Assembly: GCA_025449735.1 (NCBI GenBank)
Contig: JANWIV010000003.1
Location: 265,408 to 329,407 of the forward strand
From: Candidatus Microgenomates bacterium
GTDB taxonomy: Bacteria; Patescibacteriota; Microgenomatia; UBA1406; HO2-37-13b
DNA: 64,000 nt
Direction: 5' to 3'
Numbering within the stretch: the first letter of the stretch is position 1; every line of letters starts with the position of its first letter. The notes under the pieces are model-generated. The model had not been told where the DNA came from. It searched no databases and worked only from the letters and a program-made list of their open reading frames with translations. Of this stretch, positions 16,944 to 26,137 are shown in pieces. The translations under genes and the position numbers were made by a program.

Positions 16944-18275
16944 ATGCAGATAATTGCCGACCTGCAACTCCACTCCAAATATGCTCGAGCCACGTCCCCC
17001 AAAATGGATTTATTTGAAATTGCCCGCTGGAGCGCAAAAAAAGGCATTGATGTCATCGCCACTGGCGATTGGACCCACCCCTTGTGGTTTCGCGAAATCA
17101 CCACCCATCTAAAAGAAGTCAGTGAGGGTCTGTACTCCTTAAAAAAACCCGCTTCGGACCAAGATCGAGAGGTAAAATTTTTATTATCAACCGAGATAAG
17201 CAGTATTTATAGCCAAAATGGTCGCGGCTATCGGGTCCATAATCTGATTTTTTCTCCTAGCATTGAGGTTTGCAAAAAAATTATTGCGGAGCTAATGCGT
17301 CGTGGTGCTAAGTTGATGAGCGATGGCCGACCGATTGTCGGCATTTCCAGTCATGATCTCTTAGAGCTGATTTTGACGATAGATGAAAATTGCCTGCTTA
17401 TCCCCGCTCATGCTTGGACGCCTTGGTTTGCCCTTTATGGATCAAAAAGTGGCTTTGATTCGATCGATGATTGTTTTTTGGAGTTGTCGAAACATATTTA
17501 TGCCATTGAAACCGGTCTATCGAGTGACCCGAGAATGAATTGGCAGGTCAAAGAGCTAGATAATCGCTCAATCCTCTCTTTTTCTGATGCCCATTCAGGG
17601 CCAAAACTAGGGAGAGAAGCGACTGTATTCACATGTAACATGAAGCATGAAGCATGTAACATTTCATATGCAGATATTGTGGCGGCAATAAGACAAAAAC
17701 CAAAAAGTCATTTAAAGATTGGCTATACAATTGAATTTTTTCCTGAAGAAGGCAAATATCACTATTCAGGCCATCGAGTCTGCAACATTCGTATGTCGCC
17801 ACAGGAGGTCAAAAAAAACGGTAAAATCTGCCCCGTTTGTAAACGGGAGATGACGATTGGCGTCGAAAACCGAGTGCTTGATCTTTCTACTCGCGATATC
17901 GCGGAAACTGATGTCTTGCACAAACAAAACAAAAATGGCTTGACATTTGTTGGTGACCGCGAGGGTAAGCGTCGCCCATTTGTATCACTTATTCCCTTGC
18001 TTGAAATTCTCCTTCATCTCACCGGCTCACCCACCGGGGCTACCAGATTATATGATTCAGCTTTGAATAATCTCGGCACTGAATTTGATATCCTAATGAG
18101 CCTCCCCATCGAACAAATCCAAAGCCGGCAAGGCCCAGAGCTGGCCAATGCAATCGCTAAACTGCGCCGTCGAGAAGTATCAATTGAGCCGGGATATGAT
18201 GGGGTTTTTGGAAAAATTGCCATTGATATTTCCGAGCCGAAAGAGAAAAATGAAAAACAAGATCTCCTTTTCTGA
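16944..18275 (+). CDS. endonuclease Q family PHP-domain nuclease
   Basis: 443 residues from the ATG at 16944 (TACAAT at 16929-16934). The PHP domain has 'ADLQLHSKYARAT', 'VIATGDWTHP', 'ISSHD', 'IPAHAWTPWF' and 'FSDAHSGPKLGRE', which carry its metal ligands. A zinc-binding segment follows (CNIRM and 'KICPVCKREM'). EndoQ cuts DNA 5' to deaminated or abasic bases and occurs in some archaea, Bacillus and CPR bacteria. An A-rich repeat-like insert around 17632-17665 encodes 'TCNMKHEACNIS' between the PHP motifs and the zinc segment. Confidence 0.88.
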   Translation: MQIIADLQLHSKYARATSPKMDLFEIARWSAKKGIDVIATGDWTHPLWFREITTHLKEVSEGLYSLKKPASDQDREVKFLLSTEISSIYSQNGRGYRVHNLIFSPSIEVCKKIIAELMRRGAKLMSDGRPIVGISSHDLLELILTIDENCLLIPAHAWTPWFALYGSKSGFDSIDDCFLELSKHIYAIETGLSSDPRMNWQVKELDNRSILSFSDAHSGPKLGREATVFTCNMKHEACNISYADIVAAIRQKPKSHLKIGYTIEFFPEEGKYHYSGHRVCNIRMSPQEVKKNGKICPVCKREMTIGVENRVLDLSTRDIAETDVLHKQNKNGLTFVGDREGKRRPFVSLIPLLEILLHLTGSPTGATRLYDSALNNLGTEFDILMSLPIEQIQSRQGPELANAIAKLRRREVSIEPGYDGVFGKIAIDISEPKEKNEKQDLLF

Positions 18276-19449
18276 TTTATTAATCTACTTCCTACTCTTC
18301 CTCTTGCCAACGCAATTGGGTAAACACTTTTTTTTGGGCTTCTCTTATATTAATGGCCTTCGAGTTGATTATTTGGCACCAGCGATATATTTGACTGATA
18401 TCTTGGTTGTTGGTCTTGTTTTGCTATATAGAAAAGAGATTGTTGAGGTAATTAAAAAACATTCAAAAATAATCGCTTTGTTGTTTGGGTTTTTTATCGT
18501 AAACACATTTTTTTCAAAAGAACCGGTGCTTTCGCTTTATTATGGATTGAGGATTTTTGAACTTTTTGCTGTTTTTATTATTTTTAGTAAAACAAGATTG
18601 TCCAAGCAAAATATATTTAGAACTTTATTATTGGGTGGCCTGATGACACTTTTTCTTTCGCTTTATCAACTAAGTAGTACTCACTCATTCCAGGGCATTT
18701 TTTACTTCTTAGGTGAGCGAAATATAAACCTTTCGACGCCAGGCGTCGCTACAATTGGTTTTTATGGTCGAGAATTGCTTCGACCTTATGCGACCTTTTC
18801 CCATCCCAACAGCCTCGCTGGCTTTTACCTCTTGCTTTATTCTTTAGTTCTTTTTTCCAAACTATCTAAGAATATTTTGTTTTATATCCTACATTTTACA
18901 TTCGCCATGCTTGTCTTCCTCTCTTTTTCAAAGATTGCCATTATCACTTTGTTTTTTATTACTATGCTTTATGCGATTTTTGAGAGACATGGCTGCCTAC
19001 CTTGTCGAGTGGCCTCAATATTTATCTTTCTTAGCGTTTCGCTTATATTTTTGCAAGGTTCAGGAGACCCAGAAAGCTTGAGCAAAAGACTAGTGCTCAA
19101 TAGCGATGCTATAACAATCATAAAAAGCAATCTCCTTTGGGGTGTCGGCATGGGGCAATATGTCATTTCACAAGCCAAAATCCCCAGCAATTATCCTTAT
19201 TTTTTCATGCAACCGGTTCATAACATTTTTTTTCTGTTGTTAGCTGAAGCAGGAATTTTATTGTCAGGAATTGTTTTCTATTTGATGAGCAGATTTGCCT
19301 GGATAAATCGCGCCAATAAAACCTTTATGGCTTGTTTATTAATAGTGATTTTTACTGGACTCTTCGACCACTACTGGCTGACCCTTCAACAAAACATGCT
19401 ACTTTTAGGAGTGGTCTTTGGACTTACTGCTTCCTCACAATCACAATAG
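18250..19449 (+). CDS. O-antigen ligase-like membrane protein
   Basis: 399 residues from the ATG at 18250, overlapping the end of the endonuclease Q gene by 26 bases. About eleven helices and a large external loop with 'RPYATFSHPNSLAGFYLLL' and later 'QPVHNIFFLLLAEAG', the two conserved regions of the O-antigen ligase/polymerase (Wzy_C) family. It would join a lipid-linked glycan to another glycan or protein. Its last residues (SSQSQ) fall inside a 33-bp sequence repeated at 20927, so the C-terminus may have been changed by that duplication. Confidence 0.82.
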   Translation: MKNKISFSDLLIYFLLFLLPTQLGKHFFLGFSYINGLRVDYLAPAIYLTDILVVGLVLLYRKEIVEVIKKHSKIIALLFGFFIVNTFFSKEPVLSLYYGLRIFELFAVFIIFSKTRLSKQNIFRTLLLGGLMTLFLSLYQLSSTHSFQGIFYFLGERNINLSTPGVATIGFYGRELLRPYATFSHPNSLAGFYLLLYSLVLFSKLSKNILFYILHFTFAMLVFLSFSKIAIITLFFITMLYAIFERHGCLPCRVASIFIFLSVSLIFLQGSGDPESLSKRLVLNSDAITIIKSNLLWGVGMGQYVISQAKIPSNYPYFFMQPVHNIFFLLLAEAGILLSGIVFYLMSRFAWINRANKTFMACLLIVIFTGLFDHYWLTLQQNMLLLGVVFGLTASSQSQ

Positions 19450-19455
19450 GGGTTT
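19423..19455 (+). repeat. 33-bp direct repeat, left copy
   Basis: This 33-bp stretch recurs at 20927-20959 with one mismatch (32 of 33 positions). It covers the end of the O-antigen-ligase-like gene here and the end of the CofE-like gene there. The 1,471 bases between the copies hold the 439-aa unknown gene. Confidence 0.9.
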
Positions 19456-19512
19456 ATTGATAATTAAAACCTCAGGTCTGTTAATTAATAGAAGAGATAA
19501 CTTTTTTAAACC

Positions 19513-20832
19513 CTATCGCTCAACATCTATTTTTGGCATAAAACTCGACCAAGGCAACTGACGCTCCATAACAACAATTCCTTCCTGTGCCCAAGGATAT
19601 ATTACTAAATAACGCCCTTCAGCTTTTGCTCCCATAAAGTCTACCCAGTCAAAATCAGCCACGTAGCGCAATGAGAGCGGTTCGGGCTCGGCATCAGTCT
19701 TTTTATCGACCCCCTGTAACTCGTATACGGCACCAAACTTACCACTCTCTGTTGGTTCAGCAAGTTTGACAACGGCAACCAAACTATCTCCCCAGTTGAG
19801 AAGTTTCGCCACGCCCGATGGAGCAATCAACGACTCATACTCAGCTTCTCCGTCTAGTTTTAGAGTATAGCGCCGAATCTCTTTTCCAAGAGCTCCATAA
19901 AGATCTCCATTATGAAGCTCTATGTGACCACTAAAGTCCTTTATCCGCCAAACTTGTTCAACAGCACCGTTATTATCAATGGAGGATACAACAGTTTGTC
20001 TTGGACGATAAACACCAGTACTACTCCCGCTTACTGCTACGAGAGACCTCTCTGTGGCAAAAGAAAAAGTCGGTTTCCAATTCCTAGTATCATCGTAGAC
20101 CGCTTCATACCACCATAGCGGAGTTTCGGTAATGCGAATGGGTGGAGCTGGTGGCTTTAAGGAATCAAAGGCTAGCGTTGGATGCTCACAACATCCATTT
20201 TCTCCATCATAATAAGACCACTTATCCGAAGCTCCAACATAATATACTCTCGACTCATTAATTGCCCCTCCAATGATAAATTCTTTCCAATCATTTCCAA
20301 ATGCTGCAAGCATTTCTGGTGTATTCTCTGATTGGCACCTTATTGTATTTAAGGTTTCCGGCGGGATGTGAAGATTGTCGCGTCGCGGGCGATCTGGTGG
20401 ATATTCTCGCGATCCCTCAACGGCAATACCAAATCTTGGACCGGACATTAGCTGAACCCAATCGCGGGTTGAATCTGTCTCCACCGGTACCGGGTCTATC
20501 GCCTCCTCACCTTGTTCGAGATGATAACGATATAGCTCCCATTGGTTGATAGCAAGCAGGCAAGAGCCTGCCCAACCGATATCATCAACAGTGCCATTTA
20601 ACTTATAAGTTCGCTCGACAATCAATTTTTGAGTCTCAGCAGTATTTTGAGTTTCGGCAGTTTGGTTTGTAGATTGGTTGGGGTCAACCGCCGCGTCTAG
20701 TTGAGGTGGAGCGTATCTTGTGCCCGCAAGAGCAATGCTTGCCACGGCAATTGCTTTAACCAGATTTCGAATCTTGCTCTCCGGCCTTTTCACTTCCTCA
20801 AAAGATGCAAAATGTCGAGCTTCTAGATTCAT
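19513..20832 (-). CDS. exported protein of unknown function in a repeat-flanked segment
   Basis: 439 residues. An N-terminal cytosolic stretch is followed by a hydrophobic segment (about 25-42, 'AIAVASIALAG') and Ala-rich sequence, suggesting export with or without cleavage. The rest is Trp- and Tyr-rich with recurring strand-turn patterns, possibly a beta-propeller, but I cannot define blades. A TATACT box lies well upstream of the ATG and the leader contains a TCGCG/CGCGA hairpin. The gene lies between 33-bp direct repeats, suggesting it was inserted as a unit. Confidence 0.6.
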   Translation of the reverse strand: MNLEARHFASFEEVKRPESKIRNLVKAIAVASIALAGTRYAPPQLDAAVDPNQSTNQTAETQNTAETQKLIVERTYKLNGTVDDIGWAGSCLLAINQWELYRYHLEQGEEAIDPVPVETDSTRDWVQLMSGPRFGIAVEGSREYPPDRPRRDNLHIPPETLNTIRCQSENTPEMLAAFGNDWKEFIIGGAINESRVYYVGASDKWSYYDGENGCCEHPTLAFDSLKPPAPPIRITETPLWWYEAVYDDTRNWKPTFSFATERSLVAVSGSSTGVYRPRQTVVSSIDNNGAVEQVWRIKDFSGHIELHNGDLYGALGKEIRRYTLKLDGEAEYESLIAPSGVAKLLNWGDSLVAVVKLAEPTESGKFGAVYELQGVDKKTDAEPEPLSLRYVADFDWVDFMGAKAEGRYLVIYPWAQEGIVVMERQLPWSSFMPKIDVER

Positions 20833-20926
20833 AAAATATTCGCGCTTTCGCGATTACAACAGTATAACACCGTGGTGATTTTATATCAATGAAAGCGCAT
20901 TTTGTTTTTTTGAAAAGATGTAAAAT

Positions 20927-20959
20927 CTTACTGCTTCCTCACAATCACAATAGGAGTTT
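20927..20959 (+). repeat. 33-bp direct repeat, right copy
   Basis: Second copy of the repeat at 19423-19455. Here it overlaps the last codons of the minus-strand CofE-like gene, the likely original location because it is coding for a conserved-looking end there. Confidence 0.9.
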
Positions 20960-21617
20960 GCTCTTGGGCTTGGCCCATGGGATTATCGGCAAAAATTTTA
21001 GCGAGCAATTTTTTGTCGACATTTTTTGAGCTGGCAATGATGCGGACGCCAAAGTCATTGGCATCTATGATTGCCACTGGATACCCTAGTTTGCGCTCCA
21101 TGTTCGCTACCACTTTCTTTGGGTCCTTAGGACCTAAGGTGACACTGGTGTTGCCAGGCGGCAAGGTATAAGGAGTGGGGCCATCAATGGCATTGACGCC
21201 ATTGCCAGCAAGATGATAAAAAATACCTCTTACTTTAAATGGCTTGAGAAATCCAGCAATACCAGCCGCAATCAGAATTCTTATTCCCCCGGCCTCGCGA
21301 ATCGCCATCTCCATTGTATGAGGATCACGCAAACCAATGCCTCCCGGATGATTATAGACATATCGGTATAGTTTTTTAGCGAGCCATGAAGGTTTTATTT
21401 TGTCTATGGCAATACTTCTCCCCTGAGTAATTGCCACCACCCGCTCTGAAATAACGACAATATCGCTTAGTTCAAGTTGAGCTTTGGTGTATTTATCAAC
21501 TAAGGCGACAATACTGTCATGACTGGAAATTCGATGGGTTTTAATTGGTAGGCGGTCGAAGGTGACTTGGTCTATTTCGATACTTAATTTTTTACCTTTA
21601 TTTGGAGTGCTACCCAT
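20928..21617 (-). CDS. coenzyme F420:L-glutamate ligase-like (CofE family) protein
   Basis: 229 residues. The CofE-like fold is shown by 'DIVVISERVVAITQGR', 'HPGGIGLRD', 'GNGVNAIDGP' and 'GYPVAIIDANDF'. CofE adds glutamate to F420-0. I see no other F420 gene here, and CPR bacteria generally lack that pathway, so a different gamma-glutamyl ligation is likely. It follows the DUF5667-like gene by 12 bases on the same strand. Family call is firm; the substrate is not. Confidence 0.82.
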   Translation of the reverse strand: MGSTPNKGKKLSIEIDQVTFDRLPIKTHRISSHDSIVALVDKYTKAQLELSDIVVISERVVAITQGRSIAIDKIKPSWLAKKLYRYVYNHPGGIGLRDPHTMEMAIREAGGIRILIAAGIAGFLKPFKVRGIFYHLAGNGVNAIDGPTPYTLPPGNTSVTLGPKDPKKVVANMERKLGYPVAIIDANDFGVRIIASSKNVDKKLLAKIFADNPMGQAQEQTPIVIVRKQ

Positions 21618-21629
21618 ACTTCAATAATA

Positions 21630-22169
21630 TCAGAAGCGGCTCAAGCGATCTTTAAGCGAAATATTTGTTTTTAATGCTGATTCAACCTCAGTCCTATTGC
21701 CGGCAGGTGAATCTTTAAGAAGTGACTCAATTATCTGACGATGTTTGGCGTTGGAAAGCTTTAACGTTTGGATAAAATCTGATCCAGGAGGGGCTCCTTG
21801 TTTCCTGGCATTATCAATCGCATCAATGGCGGAGGAAAATTTTGATTCGCTGCCCGTCAAGGCAATTCCGGCTTCTTCCCACTTGCCTTTTTTGGACAAA
21901 GAGATTGCCATCCCGGCTCTTTTATCTGAAAATAGCAGTAAAAGCTCAGCTTTTTTAATATTGTCGCGGCTTAAAAACAACCATAAATTATCCCGGGTGT
22001 TTTTTAAGAAAAATAAAGGATGATCTGGCAAAATCCCATGATAGGGGAGGGTATATTCCACTTGCTCCGCACTCACCGATACTTCCTGAGGAGAAGCTGG
22101 TAAGACAATGGTCGCAAAGGCGAAAAAAAATAGCGTTGCCATCAGACTGGCGAGTCTCAATCTTGTCAT
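21630..22169 (-). CDS. exported DUF5667-like protein
   Basis: 179 residues with a signal peptide (hydrophobic 6-24, then 'ASPQ'). The mature part starts with 'YTLPYHGILPDHPLFFLKNTRD', which matches the 'LPYPGxLPDHPLYFLK' signature of DUF5667, followed by amphipathic helices. The role of this domain is unknown. It precedes and may be translated with the CofE-like gene. Confidence 0.78.
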   Translation of the reverse strand: MTRLRLASLMATLFFFAFATIVLPASPQEVSVSAEQVEYTLPYHGILPDHPLFFLKNTRDNLWLFLSRDNIKKAELLLLFSDKRAGMAISLSKKGKWEEAGIALTGSESKFSSAIDAIDNARKQGAPPGSDFIQTLKLSNAKHRQIIESLLKDSPAGNRTEVESALKTNISLKDRLSRF

Positions 22170-22253
22170 AAATTTTAAGTATACTTAAAAACAAACCCAC
22201 CGTCAAAACCAATTATGGCCTTGCTGTGGGCTTGTCTACACCTTATAACTAAT

Positions 22254-22526
22254 TCATTTGACCATTCTCTTCAAAGATTTACCGGCGGTAAATCCTGGTG
22301 TTTTGGTCGCTGGAATTTGAATTTCAGCACCAGTTTGTGGATTGCGTCCCTTTCGAGCCGCTCTTTTTCTTACCAAAAAGGTTCCAAATCCGGTAACTAC
22401 TACTTTTTCTCCACGCTTCATTGCGTCTGAGATGGTGGTGAAAATTACGCTTACAGAGTCTTTTGATGCTTTATTGGTCAAGTTGGTTTTTTTAGCCACT
22501 TGAGCGATTAGATCTGCTTTTGTCAT
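22254..22526 (-). CDS. hup: HU-family DNA-binding protein
   Basis: 90 residues, standard HU length. It has '[17 protein letters not shown]' at the N-terminus, '[21 protein letters not shown]' in the middle and the DNA-binding arm with '[19 protein letters not shown]'. It compacts DNA. The ATG is preceded by a strong GGGAGGTGA Shine-Dalgarno within an untranslated leader, in contrast to the leaderless genes nearby. Confidence 0.96.
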   Translation of the reverse strand: MTKADLIAQVAKKTNLTNKASKDSVSVIFTTISDAMKRGEKVVVTGFGTFLVRKRAARKGRNPQTGAEIQIPATKTPGFTAGKSLKRMVK

Positions 22527-22650
22527 TTTTTTTCACCTCCCTTCTTAAAGTATTTTGTTCTTCAAAGAATAGATACCTGTAGATCAATCATAGAAGTTTT
22601 TGCCTTTCCTGTCAACCCATATTAAAACGGTCCTATTATAACAATCTAGA

Positions 22651-24129
22651 TCAAGAGTGGCTTGTCGCAGTGGCCCGAACTTCGCGGATGACAGTTATAT
22701 TGACTTGTCCTGGGAAAGTCGGGAATTTTTCTTCAATGCGAGACCGAATACGCTCGGCGAGTGCGGTCGCTTCATCATCACTTACCTGATCCGGTTTGAC
22801 GATCACTCGAAGCTCACGACCTGCCTGAAGCGCATAGGCTTCAGCAACCCCTGGCTCTTTGGTCGCCGATTCCTCAATATCCTTTAGTCGCTTCAAATAT
22901 TGCTCAAAATCTTCATGTCTGGCCCCTGGCCGACTCCCTGAGATGGCATCAGCAATATAAACAATCACTGCCTCAACCGACTCAAAGGGAATATCTTCAT
23001 GATGAGCTTCAACACAATGAATTACTGATTGAGAAATGTTGTATTTTTTAAGTAGATCGACTCCTAAGGTCACGTGACTGCCCTCCTTGTCAGCCACAAT
23101 CTTGCCGATATCATGAAGCAGACAGCCGATCTTGACGGTATTGACATCAGCACCGATTTCATGGGCAATAGCAATGCCAATCTTTGTCTCCTCAAGAGTG
23201 TGAAGAATCATATTCTGACCATAAGAATAGCGGTATTTAAATCGCCCTAGCATGCGAACTAACTCAATTGGCAAATTATAAACGCCTACTGACTGACAAA
23301 GCTCTACTCCAGCTTTTTCCATCAAGCGATCTACGTCGGAACTGGTTTTTTTAACAATTTCTTCAATGCGCGCTGGCTGAATTCTCCCATCTTTGATCAA
23401 TTGTTCAAGAGAGACTCTGGCAATTTCACGTTTAACGGCATCAAAAGATGATAATTTAATTACTCCTTCCTCTTCCAAATCAACATCAACTCCAGTCGCA
23501 ATCTCAAAGGCACGAATATTACGCCCTTCTTTGCCAATTATGCGACCTTTGAATGAATCATTGGGAATTTGTATTGTTGACAAGGTATATTCGGCGGTAT
23601 AATCAACCGCGCCATATCGCATCGCATCAACCAAAATCTCTCGACTCCTAACTTCTGATTCTTCCTTAATTCGATCATTAGATTGACGGACACGCTCGGC
23701 GATCTCTTTTTCAAGATGGGTTTCCAGATTTTTTAAAATTAGTTCCTTTGCTTGAGTTTGATTAAGGCCGGAGATTTTTTCCAGTTTAGTGACGAGCTCG
23801 TCACGTTTACTCTCAATTTCTTGTTTTATGCGATCTAGCGACTCTCGATCTTTTTCAATCGTATCTTCTCGTAACGCTAGTTGAGTTTGCAGTTCTTGCA
23901 GCTTACGCTCCAGTGCCATCGCTTGGGTCGTCATTTGACTGGCCTTCTCCTCGGCTTCACGTTTTATCACTAAAGCTTCTTCTTGAGCCTGAAGAATTAT
24001 TTCTCTTTGTTTATTTTCTGATAAGTCTTCTTGGGGCTTGCTTTCTTTGACTTCTTTTTCGATCTCAATCCCTTCATCTTGAACTTTTTTTAAGAACTCT
24101 ATAAGCTCGGAGACGTTATTAATTTTCAT
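22651..24129 (-). CDS. rny: ribonuclease Y without an N-terminal membrane helix
   Basis: 492 residues. A long coiled coil (about 35-150) is followed by a KH domain ('GRIIGKEGRNIRAFEIATG') and an HD domain ('GCLLHDIGKI', 'CVEAHHEDIP'), the RNase Y order. RNase Y starts mRNA decay. Canonical enzymes begin with a membrane helix; here the first 30 residues ('MKINNVSELIEFLKKVQDEG') are polar, and upstream sequence offers no hydrophobic extension, so this enzyme may be cytosolic. The catalytic HD residues are intact. Confidence 0.93.
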   Translation of the reverse strand: MKINNVSELIEFLKKVQDEGIEIEKEVKESKPQEDLSENKQREIILQAQEEALVIKREAEEKASQMTTQAMALERKLQELQTQLALREDTIEKDRESLDRIKQEIESKRDELVTKLEKISGLNQTQAKELILKNLETHLEKEIAERVRQSNDRIKEESEVRSREILVDAMRYGAVDYTAEYTLSTIQIPNDSFKGRIIGKEGRNIRAFEIATGVDVDLEEEGVIKLSSFDAVKREIARVSLEQLIKDGRIQPARIEEIVKKTSSDVDRLMEKAGVELCQSVGVYNLPIELVRMLGRFKYRYSYGQNMILHTLEETKIGIAIAHEIGADVNTVKIGCLLHDIGKIVADKEGSHVTLGVDLLKKYNISQSVIHCVEAHHEDIPFESVEAVIVYIADAISGSRPGARHEDFEQYLKRLKDIEESATKEPGVAEAYALQAGRELRVIVKPDQVSDDEATALAERIRSRIEEKFPTFPGQVNITVIREVRATATSHS

Positions 24130-24300
24130 AACTTTTTTGAGCCTAAAGAATGCTAGAAGTCGAAAAATCGATTACCCGTTTCAAGCGGTATTGAAACAAA
24201 GAGAGAAGAACTGCGTGGTAATTGATTTTGCGGTCAGCATAATAAAGGCTTTTTGTATAACGGTAAATAGTAATGTTTTTTGACAACCGTGACTCCTATT

Positions 24301-24801
24301 TTACTCCATGATGTCGATTTCTTCAATTGCTTTTTTTATTGCCTCATAAGTGAAGCCGCGACGAGAGAGAAGTTTACGAATTTGCTCTTGGCGCAAGTTT
24401 TTATCAAGTCTTTCAAAGACAAGCCTTTTTTTATTAAGAATTGCTTTTGCCAGCTCAACCTCACTCAGATCCAATTTATCGAGAACCGCTTCAATTACTT
24501 CTTTTGCTACTCCTTTTGCTCTCAATTCAAATATTAGCGCCCGCTTGCCACGAGGCTTGAAATAAGATCTATCCTCAATCCACCAAGTGGCAAAACTTTC
24601 ATCATTTATTAGCTCCTGATCTTCTAGCTCTTTAACAACTTTGTCAATTAGATAAGTTTTTTTATCATCTGGAATTATTTTTTTATAGAGTCTTCTGCCT
24701 AAATATTCCTTTATTTCATGTCGACTCCGTGGCCGACGGGCAAGATATCGATTAGCGGCATAAAGGAGTGTCTCTATAAAAGATTCATCAGTTTTAGTCA
24801 T
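24301..24801 (-). CDS. recX: RecX family regulatory protein
   Basis: 166 residues from the ATG at 24801, which overlaps the recA stop by 8 bases. It has the RecX helical repeats: '[17 protein letters not shown]', '[15 protein letters not shown]...GKRAL' and a C-terminal '[15 protein letters not shown]'. RecX binds RecA filaments and limits recombination. The longer frame up to 24858 would read through recA and is rejected. Translational coupling to recA is the usual arrangement. Confidence 0.9.
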   Translation of the reverse strand: MTKTDESFIETLLYAANRYLARRPRSRHEIKEYLGRRLYKKIIPDDKKTYLIDKVVKELEDQELINDESFATWWIEDRSYFKPRGKRALIFELRAKGVAKEVIEAVLDKLDLSEVELAKAILNKKRLVFERLDKNLRQEQIRKLLSRRGFTYEAIKKAIEEIDIME

Positions 24802-25843
24802 GAGGCGAGAAGGCTTTATCAAGGACTTCTTTGATGATTTTCTGCCGTAGCTTAGCATCTTCAGATAGTGCTGCCTTAGTTTGTTCCTTCCCCTGACCTA
24901 AAACCTTGTCCTCATACTTCAAAAAGGCCCCACTTTTATCAATTATCCCCAGCTGTATTGCTGCCTCAACCACTGCTTCACCTTTGTCAATCCCCATTTT
25001 ATCGACAACGAAAGTGGCTTGTTTAAATGGTGGTGCCACTTTGTTTTTGACTACTTTCACCCGATGACGCGATGCAACGACTTCATCCCCCTTTTTAATG
25101 CTTTCGATTTTGCGGATATCAAGTCTGAGTGACGCATAAAACTTCAGTGCTAAGCCTCCCGGAGTAGTCTCGGGGTTGCCAAACATGATGCCGATTTTTT
25201 GTCTGAGTTGATTGGTGAAAATAATTGTGGTTTTTGACTTAGAGACAACGCTTGTCAACTTTCTCAGGGCTTGACTCATCAAGCGGGCTTGAAGACCCAT
25301 ATGAGAGTCTCCCATCTCTCCTTCAATCTCGGCTCTTGGCACGAGCGCCGCGACCGAGTCGATGACAACCAAATCAATACCTCCGGAGCGGATCAGCTGC
25401 TCGGCAATTTCAAGGGCTTGTTCACCAGTGTCGGGCTGAGAAATAAGCAGGTTGTCAAGATCAACTCCAATAATCTTTGCCCAGGTGGGGTCAAGAGCGT
25501 GCTCGGCATCAATAAAAGCGGCAATACCCCCTTCTTTTTGAATTTGTGAAATAAGAGTCAGGCAAAGGGTTGTTTTTCCCGATGCTTCTGGCCCATAAAT
25601 CTCAATTATTCTCCCTTTTGGTACCCCACCAACACCAAGAGCGATATCGAGGGGCAAAATATCTGTTTTGATGACGTCGACTTTGATAGCACTCGCCTCG
25701 CCAAGTCTCATTATCGAGCCAGCACCAAATTGCTTTTGAATCCCTTCCATTGCCATGGCGACTGCCTGATTTTTCGGTGAAATATTATTGACTGACGTAG
25801 GAGCAGAATTTTCAGAATGATTGTTAGTTTTTTTCTTTGGCAT
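24794..25843 (-). CDS. recA: recombinase A
   Basis: 349 residues. Walker A GPEASGKT (84-91), '[15 protein letters not shown]', '[15 protein letters not shown]' and the L1/L2 loops '[19 protein letters not shown]' and '[19 protein letters not shown]' are all present. RecA drives homologous recombination and the SOS response. It is followed by overlapping recX. The first 22 residues are polar and poorly conserved, as is common. A short leader separates it from tRNA-Pro. Confidence 0.98.
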   Translation of the reverse strand: MPKKKTNNHSENSAPTSVNNISPKNQAVAMAMEGIQKQFGAGSIMRLGEASAIKVDVIKTDILPLDIALGVGGVPKGRIIEIYGPEASGKTTLCLTLISQIQKEGGIAAFIDAEHALDPTWAKIIGVDLDNLLISQPDTGEQALEIAEQLIRSGGIDLVVIDSVAALVPRAEIEGEMGDSHMGLQARLMSQALRKLTSVVSKSKTTIIFTNQLRQKIGIMFGNPETTPGGLALKFYASLRLDIRKIESIKKGDEVVASRHRVKVVKNKVAPPFKQATFVVDKMGIDKGEAVVEAAIQLGIIDKSGAFLKYEDKVLGQGKEQTKAALSEDAKLRQKIIKEVLDKAFSPHD

Positions 25844-25907
25844 GGGAAGTATAAGTCATGATAGAATATATTATAGGGATTTGCAAGAGGGAAAGTTCGC
25901 TTTCTTT

Positions 25908-25981
25908 CGGGGATTGGCGCAGTTGGCTAGCGCGCACGGCTGGGGGCCGTGAGGTCGCCGGTTCAAGTCCGGCATCCCCGA
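25908..25981 (+). tRNA. tRNA-Pro (anticodon GGG)
   Basis: The acceptor stem CGGGGAT pairs with ATCCCCG; the D-arm GCGC/GCGC, anticodon arm CACGG-CTGGGGG-CCGTG with anticodon GGG, and T-arm GCCGG-TTCAAGT-CCGGC are complete. No CCA is encoded. The 3' end plus six following bases (CCCCGACAAAACT, 25976-25988) recurs at 26119-26131. Confidence 0.96.
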
Positions 25982-26033
25982 CAAAACTGTCACTTGCAAA
26001 GTTGTCGGTTCCCCGATGAAAACATCTCTGATT

Positions 26034-26073
26034 AACTGGCAGTAACTACTCATTAGTTCGCAGACTGCCAGTT
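26034..26073. repeat. long imperfect hairpin downstream of tRNA-Pro
   Basis: AACTGGCAGT (26034-26043) pairs with ACTGCCAGTT (26064-26073), and AACTA/TAGTT pairs inside it. It lies within the 130-base segment between the two copies of CCCCGACAAAACT. It could be a terminator for the tRNA or part of an inserted element. Confidence 0.6.
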
Positions 26074-26085
26074 TAACAAGTCCCC

Positions 26086-26120
26086 GCCTTCGCTAAAGCT
26101 ATGGCGGGCAGGCGGCCACC
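26086..26120. repeat. GC-rich AAAGCT palindromic repeat
   Basis: The core CGCCTTCGCTAAAGCT followed by ATGGCGGGCAGG matches the sequence at 51778-51815 closely. Stems CCGCC/GGCGG fold around the AAAGCT core. It sits between tRNA-Pro and the end of trxB and has no coding sense. Confidence 0.7.
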
Positions 26121-26137
26121 CCGACAAAACTTTCGAT

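Noticed and set aside
24130..24300. Spacer between recX and RNase Y genes
   Set aside because: Both strands were read; no gene, tRNA or clear hairpin with a T-run is visible.
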